The translations under genes were made by a program, and so were the position numbers. A model generated the notes under the pieces. The model made no database searches, was not told the origin of the DNA, and worked only from the letters and a program-made list of their open reading frames with translations. A DNA stretch of 58,475 nt, taken from an uncultured Acidimicrobiales bacterium. Lineage in GTDB: Bacteria; Actinomycetota; Acidimicrobiia; Acidimicrobiales; SZUA-35. The stretch lies in assembly GCA_937922045.1 (NCBI GenBank), contig CAKZXA010000108.1, positions 1 through 58,475 of the forward strand. The letters run 5' to 3'. Shown here piece after piece: positions 9,580 to 18,017 of the stretch (its first letter is position 1; each line of letters opens with the position of its first letter).

Positions 9580-10499
9580 GCAGAGCCTCCACGAATCATG
9601 GCGGTGCGGACAAGGTCGGGCAGCCCCTGTTGGGTCACCCGCTCCTGATCCTCGCGATACTTCAACACGGTCCCGAGTGTGGCCTCGACCGAGGCCTCGT
9701 CGATCGCTACGCGACCTAGAGCGGCCAGAGACCTGGCCCAATCGATCGTTTCGGCCACACCGGGTGGCTTGTACAGACCCTGTCCTCGCATGGCTTCAGT
9801 GGCTGCTGCGACCTGGCGGATCAGGGGGGCTGCCACGCCCGGGGCCCGGAGCTGAATGATGGCGACCTCGCGCTCGAAAGTAGGGTGTTCCACCCAGTGA
9901 TAGAGGCATCGACGCTTCAGAGCGTCATGCACGTCGCGGGTGCGGTTGGAGGTCAGCACGACGAGCGGTGGATTCTCGGTCTTGATCTCGCCGAGCTCAG
10001 GAATGGTGATGCTGTAATCTGACAGCGCTTCGAGAAGGAACGCTTCGAACTCATCATCGGCCCGGTCGATCTCGTCGACGAGCAGTACCGGAGGCGGGCC
10101 CTCGTTGGGGCTGAGCGCTTCCAGCAAGGGTCGTCGAATGAGGAACCGTTCGTCGTACAACGCTGCTTCGAGCGAGGTGGAGTCGGTGGCCGATGCTTCA
10201 CCGGTGGCTTCAGCGGTTCGGAGATGGAGAAGCTGGCGGGTGTAGTCCCACTCGTACACCGCCTGTGAGGCATCGATGCCTTCGTAGCACTGCAGGCGAA
10301 TCAATCGACCGCCCAGCCATCGGCTGAGCACTTTGGCCACTTCGGTCTTGCCTACACCCGCCTCCCCTTCGAGAAAGAGGGGACGTCGCAGAGTGATCGC
10401 AAGAAAGATCGAGGTGGCCAGGCCATCATCGGCCAGGTACTCGTTTCCTTCAAGGCCAGCTTTGACGTCATCAACCGTGGTCGGCAGGGCGCTCATCAC
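9576..10499 (-). CDS. coxD: MoxR-family AAA+ ATPase (CoxD-like)
   Basis: MoxR ATPases act as chaperones that remodel metalloenzymes together with a VWA partner. The 307-residue product has Walker A GEAGVGKT at residues 45-52, Walker B VLLVDEID, sensor 1 LTSN and an arginine-finger region DALKRRC, all as expected. Its last codons overlap the start of the CoxE-like gene. It lies downstream of coxSLM, but a terminator-like hairpin at 10634-10682 separates it from coxM, so it may have its own promoter or depend on read-through. The CoxD role is inferred from domain and position. Confidence 0.88.
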   Translation of the reverse strand: MMSALPTTVDDVKAGLEGNEYLADDGLATSIFLAITLRRPLFLEGEAGVGKTEVAKVLSRWLGGRLIRLQCYEGIDASQAVYEWDYTRQLLHLRTAEATGEASATDSTSLEAALYDERFLIRRPLLEALSPNEGPPPVLLVDEIDRADDEFEAFLLEALSDYSITIPELGEIKTENPPLVVLTSNRTRDVHDALKRRCLYHWVEHPTFEREVAIIQLRAPGVAAPLIRQVAAATEAMRGQGLYKPPGVAETIDWARSLAALGRVAIDEASVEATLGTVLKYREDQERVTQQGLPDLVRTAMIRGGSA

Positions 10500-10633
10500 T
10501 CGCTCAAGGGTAGTCCCAGGCCCGACCGTCGGGGGAATCCGCCACGATCGCCGATCCGCAAGGCCGCCAGCAGGTCAGTGTCGTCGGCCCCTGTCGTCCC
10601 AGAGGAACCCGTTGCTACCTGCAAAAATGAAAC

Positions 10634-10682
10634 CGTTCGTGGGCTCACCCTGTTCCTCTCCCCAAGAGTGAGCCCACGAACG
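10634..10682 (-). terminator. Rho-independent terminator downstream of coxM
   Basis: The arms CGTTCGTGGGCTCA (10634-10647) and its perfect complement (10669-10682) form a 14-bp stem with a 21-base loop. Read on the minus strand the stem is followed by TTTCATTTTTG, a T-rich tract. It lies about 80 bases beyond the coxM stop, so it should end most coxSLM transcripts before the MoxR gene. The surrounding 260 bases (10500-10759) hold no gene. Confidence 0.7.
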
Positions 10683-10759
10683 ATCTACCAAGAAAGCATA
10701 ATCGCTCCCCCGTCAACGAGCACTACGACGTAAGGCAGGGCCCGGTTAAACGTGCTGTG

Positions 10760-11578
10760 CTAGCTAGCCTCGGTGAGCGCTCGCTTGACGAGGACCTGAG
10801 CGAGGTGAGCACGATACTCAGCATCACCATTCAGGTCTTCGGGAGGCGAGGTTCCCTCGGCTGCCTTCGCTGATGCCTCATCGATGCTGGCACCAGCGGC
10901 CAAAGCCGCCTCCACTGCCCCGGCCTGAATCGGGGTCGCCCCCATGTTCACCAGGGCGACCCGACTCTCACCATTGAGCACGGCGGCCACGCCGACGATG
11001 GCCCAGTCTTGAGCCCGCCGGTTGAACTTCTGGTATGACCACTTGGCGTTCGGCACCTTTGGTATCCGAACTTCGGTCATCAGCTCATCGGGGGCGAGGG
11101 CTGTTTCCAGGAAGCCGGTGAAGAAATCGCTGGCTGCGATCTCCCGTTCACCGGAAGGACCTCGAACCACTACCGAGCCGCCCAACGCGAGGAGGGCAGC
11201 GGGTAGATCCGACGCCGGGTCGCCGTGGGCTAAGGATCCGCCCAACGTGCCACGGTGACGAACCGCTGGATCCCCAACCTGGCCGGCCACGTGGGCCAGG
11301 ATCGGCGCCTGGGCCTTGACCAAGTCGCTGGTCTCCAACGCCCGATGCCGGGTAAGGGCACCGATTGCGATGTGCCCGCCGGAGTCATCGATGTAGCTCA
11401 GTTCGCTGATTCGACCGATGTCGACCACCACCGCTGGGGTGGCCAACCGGAACTTCATCAAGGGGATGAGACTATGACCGCCGGCCATCAGCTTTGCCTC
11501 GTCACCGTGTTCGGCCAAGGCGGCAAGAGCCGCATCAGCCGAGTCGACTTCAAGGTAATCAAAGGTTGCAGGAATCAT
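10760..11578 (-). CDS. coxM: Molybdenum hydroxylase FAD-binding subunit (CoxM-like)
   Basis: The medium subunit carries FAD and passes electrons from the iron-sulfur subunit to the acceptor. The 272-residue product shows the two FAD-binding motifs of the family: AGGHSLIPLMKFRLA near residue 32 and GTLGGSLAHGDPASDLPA near residue 110. It starts one base after the coxL stop, so the genes are a tightly spaced operon in order S-L-M. That order is the one reported for form II operons; form I CO dehydrogenases are M-S-L. Confidence 0.9.
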   Translation of the reverse strand: MIPATFDYLEVDSADAALAALAEHGDEAKLMAGGHSLIPLMKFRLATPAVVVDIGRISELSYIDDSGGHIAIGALTRHRALETSDLVKAQAPILAHVAGQVGDPAVRHRGTLGGSLAHGDPASDLPAALLALGGSVVVRGPSGEREIAASDFFTGFLETALAPDELMTEVRIPKVPNAKWSYQKFNRRAQDWAIVGVAAVLNGESRVALVNMGATPIQAGAVEAALAAGASIDEASAKAAEGTSPPEDLNGDAEYRAHLAQVLVKRALTEAS

Positions 11579-11579
11579 C

Positions 11580-13958
11580 TCAGCCCTCCCCGTTCTGTGC
11601 AGCCTTCGCCGCTTGGATCATGCGCCACACACGAGCAGGTGTGGCTGGCATTTCAATGTCGTCGATGCCGTAGGGGCGCAGAGCGTCGCAGACAGCGTTG
11701 ATGACTGCGGCAGCAGAGCCGATGGTTCCGGCCTCGCCGACACCTTTCACCCCCAAGGGGTTTGAGGTCGACGGGGTCACCGTCGACCCAAGCTTCATGA
11801 AGGGAACCTCCATGGCCGAAGGCACGAGGTAGTCGAGCAGCGACGGGTTACGGCAGTTGCCGTCCGAGTCGTAGCTCGCCTCCTCCCACAAGGCCTGGGC
11901 CACACCCTGCACGATGCCACCGTGGACCTGGCCTTCCACGATGAGTGGATTGACCTGGGTGCCACAGTCGTCGATGGCGATGTAGTCGATGAGTTCGACG
12001 CCGCCGGTGTCCTCGTCGACCTCGACAACGGCAACATGGGTGCCGAAGGGGAAGGCGAAGTTCGGCGGATCGAAACTGACCTGCTCCTGCAGGTTTGGCT
12101 CCATACCATCGGGTAAATTGTGGGCGGTGAAAGCGCCGAAAGCCACAGCCTGAATCGGTAGGGTCTTGTCGGGCGAACCCTTCACGGTGAACGAGCCAGC
12201 AGCGAAATCCAGATCGTCGGGATTGGCCTCCATCTGGTGGGCCGCGATCTCTCGCGCCTTGTCGACCACCTTGTCACACGCCATGGCGATGGCAACACCA
12301 CCGACAGAGAGTGAACGCGAGCCGTAGGTGTCGAGACCGAGAGGACTGATAGCCGTGTCGGAATGCAACACGGTGACGTCGTCGGGATCGATACCGAGCT
12401 TGTCGGCCACGATCATCGACCAGGAGGTCTCATGACCCTGACCGTGAGGTGTTGAACCTGAAACGACCTCGACCTTTCCGGTCGGCAGGAAGCGCACGAC
12501 GGCATGTTCCCAACCACCGGCCCCATAGTTAAGACCGGCGAGGGCCCGGCTGGGAGCGAGGCCGCAAATCTCGACGTAGGTGCAAAGACCGATGCCGAGA
12601 TGTTTGGTCTCCCCCGCCTCACGACGCCGAGTTTGTTCGGCCCGCAGGGCATTCATGTCGGCCATCTCCAGCGCTGCGTCGAGGTTCGGCGTATAGTTGC
12701 CGGAGTCGAACACGAGCGTTGAGGCGGTCTCCAAGTTTTCGAACTCCCGGCCACCGGCCAGATAGTTCCGACGACGGATCTCCTCGGGAGCAACCCCGAT
12801 CTTGTTCGCCAGCAGATCCATTGCTCGTTCGATGGCATACGACGCCTCGGGACGTCCTGCGCCACGGTAGGCGTCGGTCGGGGTGAGGTTCGTGAAGTAC
12901 CCGTCGCAGGTGAACCCAAAGGCCGGCACATCGTAGACACCGGTGTAGAGGAAGCTACCGAGCAGGGGAACACCAGGGGTGATCAGCATCATGTAGGCGC
13001 CCATGTCGGCGTCGAGATGAACCCTGACCCCTTGGAGCTTGCCTTCAGAATCGGCAGCCAGCTCGATCTTCTGCAGCTGACCTCGACCCTGATGGGTACT
13101 GAAAGCAGCCTCCGAGCGGGTTTCGGTCCAGCGCACCGCCCGACCGAGCTTGTTGGCCAACGTAACCGCCAAGAGTTCATCGGGGTTCACGTTGAGCTTG
13201 GCTCCAAAACCACCACCAACCGCGGGAGCGATGATGCGCAGCTTCGATTCCGGCAACCCGGTTGTGGCCGCGATCATCACCTTCAAGATGTGAGGGACCT
13301 GGGTTGCGCTGTAGAGCGTGATCTCGCCACCGGCCGGTGACGGAATCGCCAGCACGCCACGCGGCTCCATGGCCGTTGGGATCAGGCGCTGCTGGACGAA
13401 GTCGGCCTCAACGGTATGGACGGCATTGGCGAAGGCCGAATCGAGAGCCTCCGGGTCGGGTATCAACGCCCAGGTGTAGGCCTTGTTGGTGCTGTGTTCC
13501 GAATGGGCTGTGTCAGCCCCGTCTCGTGCCTGGGCCACGGAGGCTACGGCCTTCAACGGCTCATAGTCGACGACGACCTCTTCGGCTGCGTCGGCGGCAC
13601 CGTAGCGACTATCGGCGAGCACGACGGCGATGATCTCACCAACGTGATGAGCTTCGTCGGTTGCCGCCGGGTAGTGAGGCGGGTTGACCATGTCTTCGGT
13701 CACGGGCCAAGCGCAGGGCAGCGGAGCAGCCCACAGACCCATCTCGCTCAACTCGGTGCCGGTGTAGACGGCATGAACGCCGTCCATGGCTGCCGCAGCC
13801 GATGTATCGACGCCGGTAATACGGGCATGGGCCATGGTGGAGCGCACCATCCCCATCCAGAGCTCGCCGGGTACGTGGATGTCGTCCACGTACTTGCCTT
13901 CGCCGGTGAGCAGCTTCGGGTCTTCTTTGCGAAGTTTTCGGGTGCCTACAACGGTCAT
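11580..13958 (-). CDS. coxL: Molybdenum hydroxylase large subunit, form II CoxL-like
   Basis: This subunit binds the molybdopterin cytosine dinucleotide cofactor and holds the active site. The product is 792 residues when started at ATG 13958, which overlaps the coxS stop (ATGA) and follows an AAGGAGG ribosome binding site; a longer reading to 14036 lacks such support. Motifs GGGFGAKLN and the C-terminal [12 protein letters not shown] with the conserved glutamate are present. The active-site loop at residues 363-369 reads AYRGAGR, the signature of form II, not the AYXCSFR of true aerobic CO dehydrogenases. The cysteine that binds copper is absent, so CO oxidation is doubtful; the substrate may be another carbonyl or N-heterocycle. 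Confidence 0.92.
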   Translation of the reverse strand: MTVVGTRKLRKEDPKLLTGEGKYVDDIHVPGELWMGMVRSTMAHARITGVDTSAAAAMDGVHAVYTGTELSEMGLWAAPLPCAWPVTEDMVNPPHYPAATDEAHHVGEIIAVVLADSRYGAADAAEEVVVDYEPLKAVASVAQARDGADTAHSEHSTNKAYTWALIPDPEALDSAFANAVHTVEADFVQQRLIPTAMEPRGVLAIPSPAGGEITLYSATQVPHILKVMIAATTGLPESKLRIIAPAVGGGFGAKLNVNPDELLAVTLANKLGRAVRWTETRSEAAFSTHQGRGQLQKIELAADSEGKLQGVRVHLDADMGAYMMLITPGVPLLGSFLYTGVYDVPAFGFTCDGYFTNLTPTDAYRGAGRPEASYAIERAMDLLANKIGVAPEEIRRRNYLAGGREFENLETASTLVFDSGNYTPNLDAALEMADMNALRAEQTRRREAGETKHLGIGLCTYVEICGLAPSRALAGLNYGAGGWEHAVVRFLPTGKVEVVSGSTPHGQGHETSWSMIVADKLGIDPDDVTVLHSDTAISPLGLDTYGSRSLSVGGVAIAMACDKVVDKAREIAAHQMEANPDDLDFAAGSFTVKGSPDKTLPIQAVAFGAFTAHNLPDGMEPNLQEQVSFDPPNFAFPFGTHVAVVEVDEDTGGVELIDYIAIDDCGTQVNPLIVEGQVHGGIVQGVAQALWEEASYDSDGNCRNPSLLDYLVPSAMEVPFMKLGSTVTPSTSNPLGVKGVGEAGTIGSAAAVINAVCDALRPYGIDDIEMPATPARVWRMIQAAKAAQNGEG

Positions 13959-14443
13959 GCGCCGCCTCCTTGTGCTGACTGCCCTGAGGCGCTGAGTACG
14001 GCTTTCACAATGTTGTGGTAGCCGGTGCAGCGGCAAAGATTGCCCTCAAGCCCTTCGCGCACCTCATGTTCGGAGGGTTTGGGGTTTTCGTTGAGCAGCG
14101 ACGTGGCCGCCATCACCATTCCCGGTGTGCAGTACCCACACTGCAGGCCATGGCATTCCATGAAGGCCTGCTGCATCGGGTGAAGCTCGCCGCTCACGGC
14201 CAGCCCTTCGATGGTGGTGATGTTTGCGCCGCGGGCCTGAGCGGCCAGCATGGTGCATGACTTGGCTGATTCCCCGTCAATGTGGATCGTGCACGCTCCG
14301 CATGAAGACGTGTCGCATCCAACGTTTGTGCCGGTGAGGCCTAGGTCGTCCCGCAGGAAATGCACCAGCAAGGTTCGCGGTTCGACGTCGGCAGAGTGGG
14401 ACTGTCCGTTGACAGTCATCTCGAGCCTTATCTTGTCCGACAA
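13955..14443 (-). CDS. coxS: Molybdenum hydroxylase 2Fe-2S subunit (CoxS-like)
   Basis: The small subunit carries two [2Fe-2S] clusters linking the molybdenum site to FAD. The 162-residue product has the plant-type ferredoxin motif CDTSSCGAC plus a later SC in the N-terminal half, and the helical C-terminal cluster motifs CGYCTPGM and LCRCTGY. It is the first gene of the S-L-M operon and overlaps coxL by four bases. No molybdenum cofactor biosynthesis genes are in the window. Confidence 0.92.
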   Translation of the reverse strand: MSDKIRLEMTVNGQSHSADVEPRTLLVHFLRDDLGLTGTNVGCDTSSCGACTIHIDGESAKSCTMLAAQARGANITTIEGLAVSGELHPMQQAFMECHGLQCGYCTPGMVMAATSLLNENPKPSEHEVREGLEGNLCRCTGYHNIVKAVLSASGQSAQGGGA

Positions 14444-14599
14444 GGTTTCCCCCTTCTATTCAGATGTTTGGCAGTTCAAAGACTCCCACATCAGAGCCTG
14501 CCGCGCCAGCACACTCGGGTTTGACCCCATCGATGACGAGGTGGTTCATGCCACCAATGGAGCGAAGGGGCCTCGTCCTAGGGAACCAGCCCTTGTTGA

Positions 14600-15286
14600 T
14601 CAGCCTGCTTCGGCCTCGACCAGGCTGCCGTTGGCAGCCAAGCTCCACATTGCTTGCGTGGTGGCTGGATCGAGTTCGCCGGAGGACCGGGCGATCACCT
14701 GATTGTCGGCGTCGAGGAACACCGCATAGGGGAAGCCACGACCGCCAGCAGCGGAGAACAGGGGGCTGCCCTCGGCGTCGCGAATGATCGGGCCCTCAAA
14801 CTCTTCGTTGTAGAACCAACGTGAAGGCGGGTTTCCGGATTCAGGACGGTAATCGGTGTTGACCGCGTAGATATCCATACCTTCAGGCACAGCCCCATCC
14901 TGCATGAGCCCAACAACCTGCGGCAGCTCGCGCCCACAGTGAGGACACCAGTGAGCGAGGAAGTAAACGGCCTTTGGGCGACCATCGTTTTCGATAGCGG
15001 TCGCTTGGTCGTTGAAGTCCGTGCCGGACATGGTCGGAAACGTCATGCCGATGGCGGGGTCTGCCGTTGGGTCGGTGCTGACGCCGGAGTTGAGCGGAAA
15101 GGCTGGAACCGCCTCACCGTCGATCTCAACCGGAGCCTGCGCATCGCCGGTCGGCGCTGTCTCGCGACTCGTAACGAAGAAGGCGACGCCAGCCAGGCCG
15201 ATGACCAGCAGGCCGACGATCAAGAGCATGAAGCCCTTGCCAGAATCGCTCGGGTTGTCGAGTTGAGGGGACTTTGTAGTTGCCAT
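14600..15286 (-). CDS. Membrane-anchored thioredoxin-like protein
   Basis: The 228-residue product has one N-terminal membrane helix (about residues 18-40, GFMLLIVGLLVIGLAGVAFF) and an extracytoplasmic thioredoxin-fold domain. The redox motif WCPHC has its cysteines at 114 and 117. The next gene downstream on the same strand's upstream side is a DsbB-like quinone-linked partner 45 bases away, so the two likely form an extracytoplasmic disulfide-forming pair, the thioredoxin-like protein as oxidant and DsbB as its re-oxidiser. The 156 bases between this gene and coxS hold no gene. Confidence 0.85.
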   Translation of the reverse strand: MATTKSPQLDNPSDSGKGFMLLIVGLLVIGLAGVAFFVTSRETAPTGDAQAPVEIDGEAVPAFPLNSGVSTDPTADPAIGMTFPTMSGTDFNDQATAIENDGRPKAVYFLAHWCPHCGRELPQVVGLMQDGAVPEGMDIYAVNTDYRPESGNPPSRWFYNEEFEGPIIRDAEGSPLFSAAGGRGFPYAVFLDADNQVIARSSGELDPATTQAMWSLAANGSLVEAEAG

Positions 15287-15331
15287 GGGGTGAATACCTG
15301 ACGTGAGAATCTGCAGAAAAACCTTGCGTAA

Positions 15332-15877
15332 CTAACTAGCCAGGCTATCCCGGCGGGACAGCCAATATGATGCGCCCACCAGAGCGGCAATGGCGGCGAA
15401 GCCAAAACCGGCCATGGTAGGAATGGTGATAAAGCCGAACTCGTTAATCCACTTCGATGAGCATGGTGTTGAATCGCTACACACGCCGCCTTCGATGATG
15501 TTGGCCTGTTCAAAGCGGTGAAAGATCGAGACGGGCAGACCGACGAAGGCCAGGATCCCAGCCACGCCAGCCCAGCGACGGTTCTTGGTGACGAGGGAGA
15601 CCACCAGCAGGATGGCCGACGGGTACATGAAGGCCCGCTGTACCCAGCAGAGGTTGCAGGGCTCGTAGTTGGCCACCTCAGACAGATAAAGGGAGCCCCC
15701 CATAGCGGTGAGAGCGACGGCGGCCGCAATCTCGGTGGTCAGCGGCCGCAGCCTGCGCAGGAGGCCAAACGAATCTCCGGTCATCATCGAGATCGCGACC
15801 AGCACAGCCGTGGCGATCGAGACGATCGACAACATTGCGAACAGCAACGTTAAGAAATCAGTAAACGTCTGGCTCAA
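15332..15877 (-). CDS. Disulfide bond formation protein DsbB/BdbC family
   Basis: DsbB-family proteins pass electrons from a thiol oxidoreductase to quinone. The 181-residue product has four to five membrane helices. The first redox pair is CNLC (cysteines 74 and 77) and the second pair is cysteines 133 and 139 in GGVCSDSTPC, the same two-loop arrangement as in the family. It precedes the thioredoxin-like gene and is probably co-transcribed with it. Role supported by motifs and by the neighbour. Confidence 0.88.
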   Translation of the reverse strand: MSQTFTDFLTLLFAMLSIVSIATAVLVAISMMTGDSFGLLRRLRPLTTEIAAAVALTAMGGSLYLSEVANYEPCNLCWVQRAFMYPSAILLVVSLVTKNRRWAGVAGILAFVGLPVSIFHRFEQANIIEGGVCSDSTPCSSKWINEFGFITIPTMAGFGFAAIAALVGASYWLSRRDSLAS

Positions 15878-16009
15878 GATCCCTCGCGCTTCAATAGTTT
15901 CTCGTGGCAGTTTTTCGTGGCGACGGAGCGGTCGCTTGAGTTCACGATATCGCTGCGCACCGTAGAACTCGTCACCTAAAGGTGGCTGAAAGCTTGCAGC
16001 ACACGTCCG

Positions 16010-16766
16010 TCAAGACACGAGATGTTGAGTGCCGACGAAGGCCGCCTCGGCGAAGGTCGATGCCTTACCGGACGAGGTCTGCACCACGATGGCCGGCAGC
16101 GGGCGGCCAGAGGTATCGGCGGCGGAAATGACAAGCCGATCCCGACCGTTGGCGACCATCGCCACGGGCTGCCATCCGCCATCGGCGTCTCCGAAGCTCG
16201 CAGCCAGCGTTTCTCGGCCGTTAACAGGATTGAGCCGATAGAGGCCGTAAGCCACGTTCGGATCGCCTGTCTCCGGCCGGAGCCCGTAGATCACCCGGCC
16301 AATCAGTGAAACGTGAGTAAAGGCGCTGTCGAGCGGCCCTGTCAACACCGTGCGGCTGTGTTCCTCGCCGGTCTCAAGATCCAGCAAGCACTGTCGGCGG
16401 CTCACCCAACGGTGAGGCGGGGACGGCACCGACCAGCTCCAGCGATTCGGCCGCGTCGACGTTGACGATCTCGCGCGGACCGCTGGAACCGTCAAACCAC
16501 AGCACACCGCCGGGCCTGTCATCACGCCCTTCGGGTCGTTGATAAACCAACCCTTCGCCGGTGTCTGCAGCCAACGCCACTGGCCCCTGAACGATACGTT
16601 GCCTTTCTCCTTGCTCGTCGACGATCGCAACCCCATCGTCAGCCCAGGACAGGGAACCCACCGGCTCGATACCCTCCGGCGCTACTCGCAGGCCTGAAGA
16701 GGATCGTGATGGTGTATACGTCCATGGCGATGTCCGGCCCACGGCCACGCCCACCAACTCCCTCAT
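16010..16766 (-). pseudogene. Frameshifted gene for a possible beta-propeller-like protein
   Basis: Two overlapping reading frames on the minus strand make sense only when joined. The first (16766 to about 16400) reads ...AVDEQGER-like repeats such as GSLSWADDGVAIVDEQ and GLVYQRPEG. The second (about 16420 to 16010) continues with LLDLETGEEHSRTVL and YGLYRLNPVNGRETL. Short beta-strand repeats of this type suggest a WD40/TolB-like propeller. The switch lies within about 16374-16420. No signal peptide or good ribosome binding site is seen at the 5' end, where a stop lies just upstream of the first ATG. It may be a decaying gene or a sequencing frameshift; no reliable function. Confidence 0.45.
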
Positions 16767-16845
16767 AGAACGAATGCGCTGCCATCAAAACTAGTCCGCT
16801 ACGCGGTCGATCTGGGGTCGCCCCCACAAAGCCCCACTACTGGCC

Positions 16846-17388
16846 CTAGGTCGTGCAGAAACTCCAGTCGGTGTTGGCTGGTGCCGGGTCGAAGTACCGC
16901 TGGATATCCCGGTCGCGCTCAAGGCGAGCGCTGAACCGAATCTTTGACCAGCCGCCAAGCGCGTCGCCAAACATGCCGGTCAGACTCTCCAACGGGTACT
17001 GGAGACAGAGGATCACCGGGTCTTCGCCCGGCACGAAACCATCGGCATAGGTCACCGCCACCAACACATCACCCGGCGGGTCGATGTGGGTCCGCATGTG
17101 GCAAGCTATCGCCGCCGTCTCAACCGTTGGCTGCACAGGGTCAAACGAATCACCGGTAAAGCAGATGGGATCATCGAGGTAGCTTGAGGATGTGATTGAG
17201 CGGGTCGCTACCCCGGCCTCCTGCTGGAAGTTGAAGCGTGTCACCATCGCAAACCCGAGGTCGATGATGCCGCCGATGAAAATGAGAAGGATCGGCAGGG
17301 CCAAAACGAATTCAACCATGCCAGCACCCCGCTCATCCGGCCGGACCGCACCCTTCGCCTGAGACTGGCGCTTTCGGAGGTTAGACAC
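16846..17388 (-). CDS. TadE-like pilus/secretion pseudopilin protein
   Basis: TadE-like proteins are single-pass, prepilin-like components of Flp (tight adherence) systems. The product has a short basic N-terminus, then ERGAGMVEFVLALPILLIFIGGI with the conserved glutamate inside the hydrophobic helix, and an extracytoplasmic domain with several cysteines. The frame is open to 17484, but a GTG at 17388 overlapping the stop of the upstream TadE-like gene gives 180 residues and a natural operon overlap. No Tad ATPase, platform protein or prepilin peptidase is in the window. Confidence 0.72.
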   Translation of the reverse strand: MSNLRKRQSQAKGAVRPDERGAGMVEFVLALPILLIFIGGIIDLGFAMVTRFNFQQEAGVATRSITSSSYLDDPICFTGDSFDPVQPTVETAAIACHMRTHIDPPGDVLVAVTYADGFVPGEDPVILCLQYPLESLTGMFGDALGGWSKIRFSARLERDRDIQRYFDPAPANTDWSFCTT

Positions 17389-17929
17389 AGTAACTCCAGC
17401 TGGTGGCGGCGCCACCGATGGGTTCGAAGTAATCAGCAAGAGGCTGTTCGAGGTATTCGAGCTGTACTTCCATTCGCTCCGCATACCAGCGCTCGGGCAA
17501 GATCAGATCGAAGAACCCGCTGGCACTGCCGATCTTTGTTTGAGCACAAACGATGATGGTGGGCGCTATCTCGTCTTCGTCATTGTCGATGACACCGACA
17601 AGTGTCTCCGGGCCAAGACCAATCCGAGCCTCGATGGCGCAGACGGCGGCTCGCGCTGCGTGCTGTCGGGCCGCCGCGTCACCGACGACATCCTCAGGCA
17701 CCGGCGTCGTGCAGCCCTCATCCGCACCAACCCGCCCTACCGACAAAGCCCTGCTGGCGCTCGTCAAGCCTTGGGTTAGGGCTTGCTCGCGATAGAGAAT
17801 CACACCGATGTCGGCAATGAAGGTCATCAGGAGCAACAGGATCGGCAAAACGAGCGCCACCTCGACCAGCACTGACCCTCGATCGGCCTCGGAGGAACGT
17901 CGTCGCCATACCTCATTCTCTGTCCTCAC
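17381..17929 (-). CDS. TadE-like protein
   Basis: The 182-residue product begins with a charged segment and then DRGSVLVEVALVLPILLLLM, a TadE-type hydrophobic helix with the conserved glutamate next to the small-residue cleavage region. The rest is predicted extracytoplasmic with paired cysteines. It is the first of two paralogous TadE-like genes that overlap by eight bases, and is divergent from the TadG-like gene with an 88-base intergenic region that must hold both promoters. Likely a minor pseudopilin; no direct evidence for its partner. Confidence 0.75.
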   Translation of the reverse strand: MRTENEVWRRRSSEADRGSVLVEVALVLPILLLLMTFIADIGVILYREQALTQGLTSASRALSVGRVGADEGCTTPVPEDVVGDAAARQHAARAAVCAIEARIGLGPETLVGVIDNDEDEIAPTIIVCAQTKIGSASGFFDLILPERWYAERMEVQLEYLEQPLADYFEPIGGAATSWSYCV

Positions 17930-18017
17930 ACCTGAAGTGTCGGCGCTCCCCGGCCAGAGCTTAAGGGGAGATGCTACTCAAGGGATAGTCGATCAGCCCG
18001 ATAAAGAAGACATATCT

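Noticed and set aside
11580-14036. Longer start for coxL at 14036
   Set aside because: The extra 26 residues lie inside coxS and lack a ribosome binding site; ATG 13958 has both overlap and AAGGAGG.
17808-18017. Extended N-terminus of the TadG-like protein
   Set aside because: It overlaps the divergent TadE gene in antisense and has no protein character; ATG 18018 precedes the expected membrane helix.
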